The translations under genes and the position numbers were made by a program. Positions 51,241 to 58,952 of a stretch of DNA of 64,000 bases are shown here, one piece after another. The stretch covers positions 124,001 through 188,000 of the forward strand of contig JAHBYW010000009.1 of NCBI GenBank assembly GCA_019635755.1, written 5' to 3'. Below the pieces are notes generated by a model. The model was given only the letters and a program-made list of their open reading frames with translations, had not been told where the DNA came from and searched no databases. Position 1 is the first letter of the stretch; each line of letters starts with the position of its first letter. The DNA comes from Rhizobiaceae bacterium (lineage in GTDB: Bacteria > Pseudomonadota > Alphaproteobacteria > Rhizobiales > Rhizobiaceae).

Positions 51241-51500
51241 GCCCGCCGCTGGCACCCTGCCGCCCGCTGCGGCTTCCGCCTCTTGGTTGCCTGGGGCTTC
51301 GCGTCGGCGACCAACTCGCTCAGCACCTCGCGGACGGGCAGCAGGCGATTGCGGTTGGCGAGCCGGGTGGCGTTCCGCTTCTCGATGATGGCGGCAGCCT
51401 TGAGCGCCTCGGGCGGGATCGGTACATTGTAGCTGGTGGTGAACCTGTAGCCGCATGGCGAGAACCATACGTGCGTCTCGGGAGCTGGCGGTTGTTCCAT
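51237..51500 (-). CDS. Small hypothetical phage-like protein
   Basis: An 87-aa protein. The ATG at 51500 has GGAGG 10 bases upstream. The N-terminal part is ETHVWFSPCGYRFTTSYNVP; the C-terminus is strongly basic (KPQATKRRKPQRAAGCQRR), suggesting nucleic-acid contact. No family was recognised. Confidence 0.6.
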   Translation of the reverse strand: MEQPPAPETHVWFSPCGYRFTTSYNVPIPPEALKAAAIIEKRNATRLANRNRLLPVREVLSELVADAKPQATKRRKPQRAAGCQRRA

Positions 51501-52175
51501 GTCGTCTATCCCTCCTCCGTTGATTGCGCCGAAGTGTGGGGAGCGGAAGGCTCTGCCGTTTCGCGCGGGCCCTTGGTGCTGCATGTGCGGCGGAGTGATG
51601 AAGCTTGCAGCGCACCCGCCGCTGCACCGTGAGCCTTCCGCTCCCGATCCGCGCTGCTTGGCGTGAGCTGAGCGGACGGCGAACAAAAAGCATATAACAC
51701 TCTCAAGTCGAGTGATAGCGCCGCCGTGGTCCAGTCAAGTATAACTACTTGGAATAACAGTGGCTTGGCATGTGGTCAGCCACGAGGTTAAGCACATAGG
51801 CAGGCGCCATGGGTAACCCCAAGGCTTCAGCATAGGGGTTATACTTGGGCATGGACTCAACCCCTGACCATACGGCCACGTCACCGGGTTGATGGCAGGA
51901 CAAACTACCCTCCATCCCTACCTTCGGCATGAGGTCCACCTTGGGCATGAGGTTCGGCACATGGGTCAGCCCCCGTGTGTCAGCACCAAGGTCAGGCACT
52001 TAGGTCCGACCCTCACGTTCAAGGGGTGGTGGAGACCCCCATCACCTAAGGCACGAGGGTGACACATGGATGGGAAGCAAGGTTGGCACATATGGCCCAC
52101 CCTCGACGCTGACCCACTGGAAACGAAATGGCCCGCCGTTGAGCGGGCCACTGGGTCGACATCGGGGCTGAGGTG
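51501..52175. other. Non-coding island interval upstream of the phage-like block
   Basis: About 675 bp without a convincing gene. It has TTGGCATGTGGTCAGCC (51765-51781), direct copies of GGCATGAGGT (51927-51936, 51945-51954) and CACATGGGTCAGCC (51958-51971), related to motifs in the 46-kb flank, plus the right copy of the 14-bp inverted repeat. Promoters for the minus-strand block probably lie here. Confidence 0.45.
52033..52046 (-). repeat. 14-bp inverted repeat, right copy
   Basis: Reverse complement of the 46447-46460 sequence, located about 130 bp from the serine recombinase stop. Confidence 0.45.
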
Positions 52176-52787
52176 TTACCGCAACCGTTCCGCCAGCCTC
52201 GCCAATGTGCTTCGCGATGCCCCTGTGGCAGCCACGATGCTGCTCCAGCTCTGCCCGGCCTTGAGCATCTTGAGTATGGCCGCATTGCGCTCGCCATCTT
52301 CGGGGCGGCCCCTGTAGCGGCCCTCGCGCTTTGCCTTCGCGATACCCTGCGCCTGCCGCCTGCGCCTGTCCTCGTAGTCCTTGCGAGCGATGGCGGCGAG
52401 CATGTCGAGCATCATGCTGTTGATGGCGTCGAACATGCGGGCCGTGAAGTCGTCCGCCTTGGCCGTAGCGAGTTGGTGGGAGGTGGGGAGGTCCAGCGCC
52501 ACCACGCGGACGCGCTTGGCCCGAAGTTCATCCTTGAGACGCTCCCAGTCGTCAGCGGTGAGGCGGCTCAAGCGGTCGACCTGTTCGATGAGGAGGATGT
52601 CGCCCGGCTCGCAGTCCGCGAGGAGGCGGAACAGCTCCGGCCGCTGGAGTGATGCGCCGCTCTCATTCTCCAGGTAGGTGGCGGCGATCTTGAGCCCACG
52701 CTCCTTGGCGAAGGCCCGGAGGTCCGCCTTGGCGCGGGCAGCGTCCTGCTCTTTGGTTGAGGCTCGGAGATAGGCGCGGACAAACAT
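52176..52787 (-). CDS. Small serine recombinase (resolvase/invertase family)
   Basis: A 203-aa serine recombinase with full layout: nucleophile S10 in YLRASTKEQ, GASLQRPELFRLLADCEPGDILLIEQVDRLSR with the catalytic arginines, the long dimer helix (FDAINSMMLDMLAAIARKDYEDRRRRQ) and a C-terminal helix-turn-helix (ILKMLKAGQSWSSIVAATGASRSTLARL). It could be a resolvase, invertase or element-loss enzyme. A four-copy repeat array lies directly upstream, where res sites of Tn3-type resolvases are found. Confidence 0.95.
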   Translation of the reverse strand: MFVRAYLRASTKEQDAARAKADLRAFAKERGLKIAATYLENESGASLQRPELFRLLADCEPGDILLIEQVDRLSRLTADDWERLKDELRAKRVRVVALDLPTSHQLATAKADDFTARMFDAINSMMLDMLAAIARKDYEDRRRRQAQGIAKAKREGRYRGRPEDGERNAAILKMLKAGQSWSSIVAATGASRSTLARLAERLR

Positions 52788-52800
52788 GCAAGACCCCCAT

Positions 52801-52898
52801 GGTTCGCTTTATGTGGTCTGATAATCAGCGGTTCGCTTTAAGTTGTCAAGCCGATTAATCGAACCATCCGCGCCGCCTTCGCCAGCCGGTTCGCTTGA
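52801..52898. repeat. 29-bp-spaced GGTTCG repeat array (res-like)
   Basis: GGTTCGCTTTA at 52801-52811 and 52830-52840, an inverted relative (TAATCGAACC, 52856-52865) and GGTTCGCTTGA at 52888-52898. Successive copies step by close to 29 bp. The array begins 14 bp upstream of the recombinase start codon. Confidence 0.55.
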
Positions 52899-53010
52899 GG
52901 CATACCCAAAAAGGCGAAACAATGGTCTCCCCGCATCGAGTGGTTTCGAGCGCAAGCTGACCGCCACTAGTGCTAAGCTTCAAGAACGTCACCATCTTTC
53001 GGAGGGAACA

Positions 53011-53868
53011 ATGGCCAAATGGGTCATACCTTGGATTGCAGTCGCGGGAGCGATCATCGCCGGCCACACCGCGAGGAACACGTTCGGCATTCCCGAGCAG
53101 ACCATTTGGCTGGCTACCACGGCGGTTGCGCTGATCATCGTTAGCTTTCACTTAGACGGGCGAGTTTCCGCTCTCGAAGCTCGGGTGATCCACAAGGACT
53201 ACGCAGGCATTATAGCCGCTATCGAAGAAGGTGACCGCCACAAGCCTCTGCACAAGCAGCCGAAGTCGCTAATAGAAGGCGGCGCAGTTCCCTCTTTTAT
53301 CACTGTCGCCCATCAGGTGCTTTTCGACGATTTCAGATGGTTCGGCGCTGCAATGAACCAGAATGTCGCGGAAGCGTGGTCCATCGAAGAATTGAACGAC
53401 ACCGATGTTCGAGGGGTCGAAAGCCCCGAGGTTGGGAGGCGATATCAAGTCTATTACAACGCATGCAAGATGGGAACGATGCAGGTTACCGTTGCCGGCT
53501 TCGGCGCGGTAATGCGACCTGAAGAATTTGAGAAAGATCGACAAGCGCGAGTCGAGTTGGAAATCAGCTATCTGCGGTTTGTGCCATTTGGTGATGCACT
53601 CAGCTTGGTGCGGGAAATCGCGATCCTCATGGGTTCCTTGGCGGATGCACAGGACACTTCATCTGGTCGCCCTTCAAATGCACTGGCGCTTTCCAACGCG
53701 GCTTTGACCGAGCATCTGTGGGAGTCGGTCCGAAACGCGGACATCGACCCATCCTTCGAGTTCCGAGCAGAAGGTCCTTACGAGGTTCTGCGAGAACTAG
53801 TCACGCACTGGAAGTCTAACGGGATCGATCCCTATGAGCGATGGGCGGGTGACCGGTCTTGGAACTAG
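53011..53868 (+). CDS. Membrane-anchored hypothetical protein
   Basis: A 285-aa protein with two N-terminal helices (about residues 3-20 and 30-47) and a soluble domain of about 230 aa (DYAGIIAAIEEGDRHKPLHK, RYQVYYNACKMGTMQVTVAG). The ATG at 53011 has GGAGGG 4 bases upstream; the open frame further upstream crosses the repeat array and is not coding. No family was named. It converges on the nuclease-like gene. Membrane anchor plus soluble domain could be a sensor or effector. Confidence 0.8.
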   Translation: MAKWVIPWIAVAGAIIAGHTARNTFGIPEQTIWLATTAVALIIVSFHLDGRVSALEARVIHKDYAGIIAAIEEGDRHKPLHKQPKSLIEGGAVPSFITVAHQVLFDDFRWFGAAMNQNVAEAWSIEELNDTDVRGVESPEVGRRYQVYYNACKMGTMQVTVAGFGAVMRPEEFEKDRQARVELEISYLRFVPFGDALSLVREIAILMGSLADAQDTSSGRPSNALALSNAALTEHLWESVRNADIDPSFEFRAEGPYEVLRELVTHWKSNGIDPYERWAGDRSWN

Positions 53869-53990
53869 ATCATCCGTCGACAACGAGACCCGGAACCGAA
53901 GGCAACGCGCCGGTTGTCTTCGAGACGCCGAGCGGCCAGGCGGCAGCGCTGACCATCCGCTACAACCTTCCACGAACTGCCGGCCGGTAG
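53859..53990 (+). CDS. Possible small protein overlapping the membrane protein gene
   Basis: A 43-codon frame from a TTG at 53859, overlapping the previous stop, with the segment APVVFETPSGQAAALTIRY. Composition looks protein-like, but start codon and length give weak support. The rest of 53991-54113 shows no gene. Confidence 0.25.
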   Translation: MELDHPSTTRPGTEGNAPVVFETPSGQAAALTIRYNLPRTAGR

Positions 53991-54113
53991 GGGGCCACGG
54001 GGGGAAAGGCCGCCACCGCCCTCGTGAGGTGGTGTCTCATATGGGCGACCCTAAATTTCCATTACCAAGGCAATAGTCGTGAAGCAAGCTAAGGCGTGGA
54101 TCATCATGCCGCC

Positions 54114-55235
54114 TTAGCGACCGATCCGGCTCAAGAAGTCATAGATGACTTGGTCGATCACCTCCGTGGGATCGTTGCCAAAGTCGGCAGACGGGTGAAC
54201 TTGGCCGCCACGATCCGCCAATTGGGCATCGCGTATCGCCAACATCTGAGTCAAATGCTTATCGTGGAGCAGCACGAACAGTTTTCCCCCCTCCCTCATC
54301 GCGCCGAAAGCCGCCAGCTCAGCATTCTCACTGGGTTTCTTGCGCGTGAAAAGCAGGCAGACGGACCTCAGCGCGGTGATGCTGATATATCGTTCTGTGG
54401 AATAAATCTGTGCGGGCGAAATGGGCGCATCGTAGTTCTTACATTCGAATACGATGGCCCGCGTCCTAAAGTCTCTGGTAAGGGTATCCCAAAAGGGGTG
54501 GCCGGGCCGAACGCGGTAGACAATGTCGAAAATGTCGAGCCCCTCTTCGGTTCGGTTCTGTGGCCGGGGGTCAACGAGATAATCTCCAAAGAGATACTCG
54601 ACTATTTCCTGCACCAGCTGCTCGTAGGCCTTGGCTCCCCGTCTACCTGTTGGGGTCTGCTGCAATCGATTGCTAAGCTCTGTTGCGTTGGATTCCCGCG
54701 CGGCGATCTCGGGAACAGGCCCTAGCGAGATGGTGTCTTCCTTAGAGCTGTCCGGGATTAGGTCGCCCGTTCGCGACGAAGTCACATCGCGTTCAACTCG
54801 GCGCAGCTTAACGAAGAACGCCCGAAGCTGGTGCAGAACGTCGGTGGCAGTTTGACCACCTTCTCGGAGCATTGAGAGAAGGACCGTGCGATCCCAAATC
54901 TCAACTCGAAACTCACTTTCAAGCCACCGCAAATGCTCGCGCTTCACGGGACAACTCAGGGCCACAACCAGTTTGTCGCCTTTTCGGCCTAGGGCTATCA
55001 ATTGAGAGCTGACACGCGCGACGGTGTCTCGTAAGTCTCGCAAGTCAGGCTGGCTTATTGGCACGACCCGCGCCTCGATTATGAGTCGAATAGGCCCTTG
55101 ACGTGCGACAATGTCCGCTACCCATGGAGCGACGTCGCTCCGCACCTGTCTCGCGATTTCTTCGTAGCCAAGCACGGTCACCACATTGGCGACGAGCAGT
55201 TCGAACTCTTCGCCCAGCATCCGCTCTACAGCCAC
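54114..55235 (-). CDS. Protein with two restriction-endonuclease-like domains
   Basis: A 373-aa protein. The C-terminal domain (about 200-335) is a PD-(D/E)xK nuclease by pattern: E205 in KAYEQLVQEI, acidic D234/D237 in GLDIFDIV, and E264-C-K266 in IVFECKNYD. The N-terminal domain (1-120) looks like a second copy with an altered core: FELLVANVVTVLGYEE, D41 in VADIVARQ and E54-A-R56 in IIEARV, so its Lys is Arg. A linker lies at about 145-200. No methylase is adjacent, so it is not a classic restriction-modification pair. A stand-alone defence or island-stability nuclease is plausible. Confidence 0.8.
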   Translation of the reverse strand: MAVERMLGEEFELLVANVVTVLGYEEIARQVRSDVAPWVADIVARQGPIRLIIEARVVPISQPDLRDLRDTVARVSSQLIALGRKGDKLVVALSCPVKREHLRWLESEFRVEIWDRTVLLSMLREGGQTATDVLHQLRAFFVKLRRVERDVTSSRTGDLIPDSSKEDTISLGPVPEIAARESNATELSNRLQQTPTGRRGAKAYEQLVQEIVEYLFGDYLVDPRPQNRTEEGLDIFDIVYRVRPGHPFWDTLTRDFRTRAIVFECKNYDAPISPAQIYSTERYISITALRSVCLLFTRKKPSENAELAAFGAMREGGKLFVLLHDKHLTQMLAIRDAQLADRGGQVHPSADFGNDPTEVIDQVIYDFLSRIGR

Positions 55236-55269
55236 AGCGCCATCCTCAAATGGTTATTCTAGCCCAACA

Positions 55270-56586
55270 TTACTTCGGGAGCCTCACCGCATCTACCACC
55301 GCCCTCTTCGCACGTTCGGAGCTTGGCCCCGGATAGTGGGCCATTGTCAGCTTTAGGACGTTCTTCACGCCCTCGTCGTCGTGCCCCACCACATCTGCAA
55401 TGGTCCACGGTGAGTATCCTGCCTCGCCCTGCTCCAAACGATCTCGCGCCTTCTTGATGAACCAGCGGCGGAACGAGTGGAAATCCACATTGGACTTTGC
55501 CTTAGCATTCGGCCGTTCATCGACCCCGACCGATCTGCGGTAGCGTGTGAAGCGTTTGCTGGCGGGGTCTGACCGCGTGTCGCGAGAGATTGGGACATCG
55601 GGCAACTCGTCGAAGAGGAAGTCGGCCTGTTCCTTGCCTTTGATGCGCCGCTTCACGATGGCCGTGAGGGTGGTGTGGATGGGGACGGTGCGCATCGCAT
55701 TTTCGGTCTTGCCCACGGTCACTGCGAAGCTTCCACCCGCGCAGTCTCTCACGCGGAGCTGGCATATCTCCTCCAGCCTCATCCCGCTCAGAGCACCGAC
55801 CCGTTGAAGGTCGCCAAGGTAGTCGGGGGCAGGGCCATGGATGAGCTTCGCTACCTCATCATCCGTATAGGGCCGCTTGCCTCGGTCTGGCTCTGAGTCC
55901 CTCGGCAGGCGTGGCGTTGGGGGGAGTGTTTGATCGAGCCATGGGTTCTCCTCGACGTAGCCGCGCATCTTCAACCACCGCCAATACTCGCGAAGGAAGC
56001 CGAGATAGGCCGCCGCCTTGTCGCGGCTCCGGCCGGCGACGAGTGACCCCTCGATGAACCTGCCGGCGAGCTTGCGGTCGATGTGTTCGATTGCGAGGAC
56101 CTCATGGCTGGCCTTAAGCCACCGGACGAGCCACCCGAGGACGCGTTTGAAGTCGCCGGCTGACTTCGCCCGATAGTTGGCCTTGTAGGCGAGGAACGCG
56201 TCGGCGTGGTGATCGATGGGCGTGGTGCGGCCGAAGGCCAGATCAGCAAACGCCTTCGCCCTCTTCGGCCCGTGCTTCGCCTCAAGCCGCTGTGCATGCA
56301 CGTCGATGCCATACGCGCGGGCGTCTTCGTCAGGGTCGTTGCGCAGAGCTTCCGCGAGGGCGTCGGCTGGGTCCTCGGAGGTAGCGGCTCGACGGGCTCG
56401 CTCGATGGCTGCCTTAAGTTCTGCCACGGCTGGCCACTTCAAGCGGTTGGCTTCGGCGAGATTGGAGGTGTGGAGGGGACGGGTGAGCTTTCCCTTGCCT
56501 AGGATCGTCCGCAGGTCGGCCGGGACCTTGATCCGAACGCGGTACTGCTGGCCGTGCCATTCGAGATATTGAGAGGTCTGTGCCAC
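55270..56586 (-). CDS. int: Tyrosine recombinase/integrase of the island
   Basis: A 438-aa phage-type integrase (DUF6538-like N-terminus YLEWHGQQYRVRIKVPADLR, SAM-like core-binding domain about 120-230, catalytic domain about 245-430). Catalytic residues are R in LSGMRLEEICQL, H-x-x-R in FHSFRRWFIKK, H in VVGHDDEGV and the Tyr in MAHYPGPS. The GTG at 56586 is the likely start; no ATG is available in frame. It lies 90 bp from attR and reads into the island, as is usual for tRNA-targeting integrases. Confidence 0.95.
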   Translation of the reverse strand: MAQTSQYLEWHGQQYRVRIKVPADLRTILGKGKLTRPLHTSNLAEANRLKWPAVAELKAAIERARRAATSEDPADALAEALRNDPDEDARAYGIDVHAQRLEAKHGPKRAKAFADLAFGRTTPIDHHADAFLAYKANYRAKSAGDFKRVLGWLVRWLKASHEVLAIEHIDRKLAGRFIEGSLVAGRSRDKAAAYLGFLREYWRWLKMRGYVEENPWLDQTLPPTPRLPRDSEPDRGKRPYTDDEVAKLIHGPAPDYLGDLQRVGALSGMRLEEICQLRVRDCAGGSFAVTVGKTENAMRTVPIHTTLTAIVKRRIKGKEQADFLFDELPDVPISRDTRSDPASKRFTRYRRSVGVDERPNAKAKSNVDFHSFRRWFIKKARDRLEQGEAGYSPWTIADVVGHDDEGVKNVLKLTMAHYPGPSSERAKRAVVDAVRLPK

Positions 56587-56590
56587 GCGG

Positions 56591-56611
56591 GTGCCCCATG
56601 AAAGTGCCCCA
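56591..56611 (+). repeat. Right pair of GTGCCCCA sites (candidate integrase arm sites)
   Basis: GTGCCCCA at 56591-56598 and 56604-56611, start-to-start spacing 13, ending 64 bp before attR and immediately upstream of the integrase start. It mirrors the left pair. Confidence 0.62.
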
Positions 56612-56675
56612 CAGATGAGTCTCAAAGGCCTGCACGTCAAGGCCTACAAGGGTTCTAGGCCCGTGGGAGAGAGTG

Positions 56676-56692
56676 TCCCCCCCTCTCCGCCA
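56676..56692 (+). repeat. Right attachment site of the island (attR core)
   Basis: TCCCCCCCTCTCCGCCA, identical to the tRNA-Ser 3' end at 43991-44007. Confidence 0.88.
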
Positions 56693-57023
56693 TTATCTCG
56701 CTCTCGGCAGTTTCGCTTCGCTCAATGCCTCCGCGGGGGGCCTGACCGGCCGGCGGGCGGTCGCCCGCTCGGGTCCGAGTTCGAACTGTCGCCCATCCTC
56801 TCCGCCAGCTCCCTTGTCCCACGCCGGTTCGCTGCGCTCACGGTGCCGGCCGGCGGGCGAAGCCCGGCCGCAGTCGCGGCCTCTGGCTTCGCCGAAATCC
56901 CGCACAAATCGCCCTCGCGCCGACCCCGTGTGCGGCAAGGTTAGCGCGGTGTTAACCACCGCGCGCCACTGTGCGGTCCGGGCCTGACGGGGTCCTGTTT
57001 CCAGCCTAGCCGACCGGTGTCCG
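56693..57023. other. Chromosomal interval right of the island
   Basis: About 330 bp without a gene. It holds CCTCTCCGCCA (56797-56807) preceded by GTTCGAAC, which looks like a degraded tRNA-Ser 3' end, two G/C-rich palindromic stretches near 56720-56775 and 56825-56870, and a hairpin GCGCGGTG/CACCGCGC near 56944-56964. Confidence 0.5.
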
Positions 57024-58040
57024 GTGTTCCGATCTCCTGCCCCAGCCATAGCCGCTCTGCTCGTTTCCGGCTTCCTGCTCGCCGGCTGCGTGGCGACGGT
57101 GCTCGACGTCGACAAGAAGGCCACGCAGCCCATTCCCGCCAAGCTCGTGTCGGACATGCGGGCGCGCTCGATGTCGCCGGCCGACCCGATCGTCGTCCGC
57201 ATCTTCAAGCAGGAAAGCGAACTGGAGATCTGGAAGCGCGACCGCTCGGGCCGCTATGCGCTGCTCAAGACCTATCCCATGTGCCGCTGGTCGGGAAAGC
57301 TCGGCCCGAAGACGCGCAATGGCGACCGCCAGGCGCCCGAGGGCTTCTACAACGTCAGCGCCGGCATGCTGAACCCGAACTCGCAATACTACCTCTCCTT
57401 CAACCTCGGCTATCCGAACCAGCTGGAAGCCGCGCTCGGCCACACCGGCGAGGCGCTGATGGTGCACGGTGCCTGCTCGTCCTCGGGCTGCTATGCGATG
57501 ACCGACGAAGGCGTCGCCGAGATCTACGCCGTCGCCCGCGAGGCGCTGAAGGGCGGGCAGAAGGCGTTCCAGGTTCAGGCCTACCCGTTCCGGATGACGC
57601 CGAAGAACATGGCCAAGAACCGCGGCGACCCCAACTACGCCTTCTGGCAGGGGCTCAAGAAGGGCTACGATCTGTTCGAGGTGACGCGGCGCCCGCCGGA
57701 AGTCGGCTATTGCGGCCGCGCCTATGCCTTCGGCGCGGCAGGCACGACCGGGCTGCCCTCCCAGCCGCTTGCCGCCTGCCCGCCGGAATTGTCGGCCGCC
57801 CAGGCGCTGACCGCCGCGCGCGAGCAGGCCGACGACCAGACGGTGGAGACGCTGCTGGCGACGGGACGCGGCATGACGGCCCATGCCTATGCCGACGGCG
57901 GCATGCATCCCTCGTTCCGCAAGCTGCTCGAGCGCAAGGGCGCGCAGGGCCTTGCCAAGATGACCTCTTTCTCGGCGGTGCCCATCTCCCGTCCCGAAGC
58001 GGCGCTGGCCGACCCCCACGACCCGAAATCGTCGAAATAG
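57024..58040 (+). CDS. L,D-transpeptidase family lipoprotein (YafK-like)
   Basis: A 338-aa protein starting with GTG. A lipobox LLAGC puts the lipidated cysteine at residue 22. The YkuD-type domain (about 55-215) has the active-site motif MVHGACSSSGCYAM with H148 and C156. Such enzymes cross-link peptidoglycan or attach or release proteins from it in the periplasm. The YafK branch is suggested by the RNGDRQAPEGFYNV motif. The C-terminal 110 residues are of unknown role. Confidence 0.92.
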   Translation: MFRSPAPAIAALLVSGFLLAGCVATVLDVDKKATQPIPAKLVSDMRARSMSPADPIVVRIFKQESELEIWKRDRSGRYALLKTYPMCRWSGKLGPKTRNGDRQAPEGFYNVSAGMLNPNSQYYLSFNLGYPNQLEAALGHTGEALMVHGACSSSGCYAMTDEGVAEIYAVAREALKGGQKAFQVQAYPFRMTPKNMAKNRGDPNYAFWQGLKKGYDLFEVTRRPPEVGYCGRAYAFGAAGTTGLPSQPLAACPPELSAAQALTAAREQADDQTVETLLATGRGMTAHAYADGGMHPSFRKLLERKGAQGLAKMTSFSAVPISRPEAALADPHDPKSSK

Positions 58041-58109
58041 GCGACCGGTCATGGAGACCGCCGGCAGCGACTGCCCTCCGCGCCGTGCGCGGATGCCGGT
58101 CCTTCGCCG

Positions 58110-58898
58110 ATGAAGATCGCGACCTTCAACGTCAACGATGTCCGCAAGCGGCTCGGCAACCTGCTCGCCTGGCTGGACGAGGCGGAACCCGACATCGTCT
58201 GCCTCCAGGAACTCAAGACGGCGCAGAAGGATTTTCCGCTGGCCGCTCTGGAGAGCGCCGGATACCGGGCAGCCTGGGTCGGCCAGCCGACCTGGAACGG
58301 CGTCGCCGTCCTGTCGCGGCTCGGCAGTCCGGTCGTCACCAACACGCAGCTGCCCGGCGACCCGGAAGACGGGCAGAGCCGCTACCTGGAGGCGGCGGTC
58401 AGCGGCGTCCTGGTCGCCTGCCTCTATGCGCCGAACGGCAATCCGCAGCCGGGACCGAAGTTCGACTACAAGCTCGGCTGGCACAAGCGGCTGAACAGGC
58501 ACGCGAAGCAGCTTCTCGCCAGTGGCGCGCCCGTGGTCCTGGCCGGGGACTTCAACGTCGCGCCGACGCCCGAGGACGTCTACGCGACGACCTCCTACGT
58601 CGACAACGCCCTGGTGCAGCCAGCCAGCAGGCGCCTGTTCGCCGAGCTGGTCAAGCAGGGCTGGACCGACGCGGTCCGCGCCGGGTTCGCGGAGGAGACC
58701 GTTTACACGTTCTGGGACTACAGGCGGAACCGCTTCGAGAGGAACGCGGGGCTGCGTCTGGACCACCTGCTGCTGACGCCCGACCTGGCGTCACGGCTGG
58801 ACGAGGTCGGCGTGGACCGGCACGTGCGCGCCGCCGAAAACGCCAGCGACCATGCTCCGGTCTGGATCCGCCTGCGCACACAGCCGCGCCGGCGCTGA
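58110..58898 (+). CDS. xth: Exodeoxyribonuclease III
   Basis: A 262-aa EEP-fold nuclease for abasic-site and 3'-end repair. Active-site segments are MKIATFNVNDVRKRL, CLQELKT, VLAGDFNVAP, TFWDYRRNRFERNAGLRLDH and NASDHAPVW. Length is normal. Confidence 0.96.
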   Translation: MKIATFNVNDVRKRLGNLLAWLDEAEPDIVCLQELKTAQKDFPLAALESAGYRAAWVGQPTWNGVAVLSRLGSPVVTNTQLPGDPEDGQSRYLEAAVSGVLVACLYAPNGNPQPGPKFDYKLGWHKRLNRHAKQLLASGAPVVLAGDFNVAPTPEDVYATTSYVDNALVQPASRRLFAELVKQGWTDAVRAGFAEETVYTFWDYRRNRFERNAGLRLDHLLLTPDLASRLDEVGVDRHVRAAENASDHAPVWIRLRTQPRRR

Positions 58899-58952
58899 CC
58901 GCGACGGTCGACTGGTCAGCGGAGCCCGCGGCCTGCTATAGGGGAAGACGCG

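Larger units (their letters stand above)
44008..56692. mobile_element. Integrative genomic island in tRNA-Ser(CGA)
   Basis: A 12.7-kb island bounded by the 17-bp attL/attR direct repeat, with a tyrosine integrase at the right end reading inwards. It has locally lower GC in the cargo at 44.0-46.0 and 53.0-55.2 kb. It also carries a serine recombinase, phage-like genes, a nuclease-like gene and several genes without recognised relatives. No capsid, portal, terminase, conjugation or replication gene was recognised, so it is not a complete phage or ICE. Confidence 0.87.

Noticed and set aside
51745-51999. An 84-codon minus-strand frame with repeated MPK
   Set aside because: It covers the repeated short motifs, lacks a ribosome binding site and looks like translated repeats.
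53834-54076. An 80-codon plus-strand frame
   Set aside because: It overlaps the end of the membrane protein gene in another frame, is Arg/Gly-rich and has no good start site.
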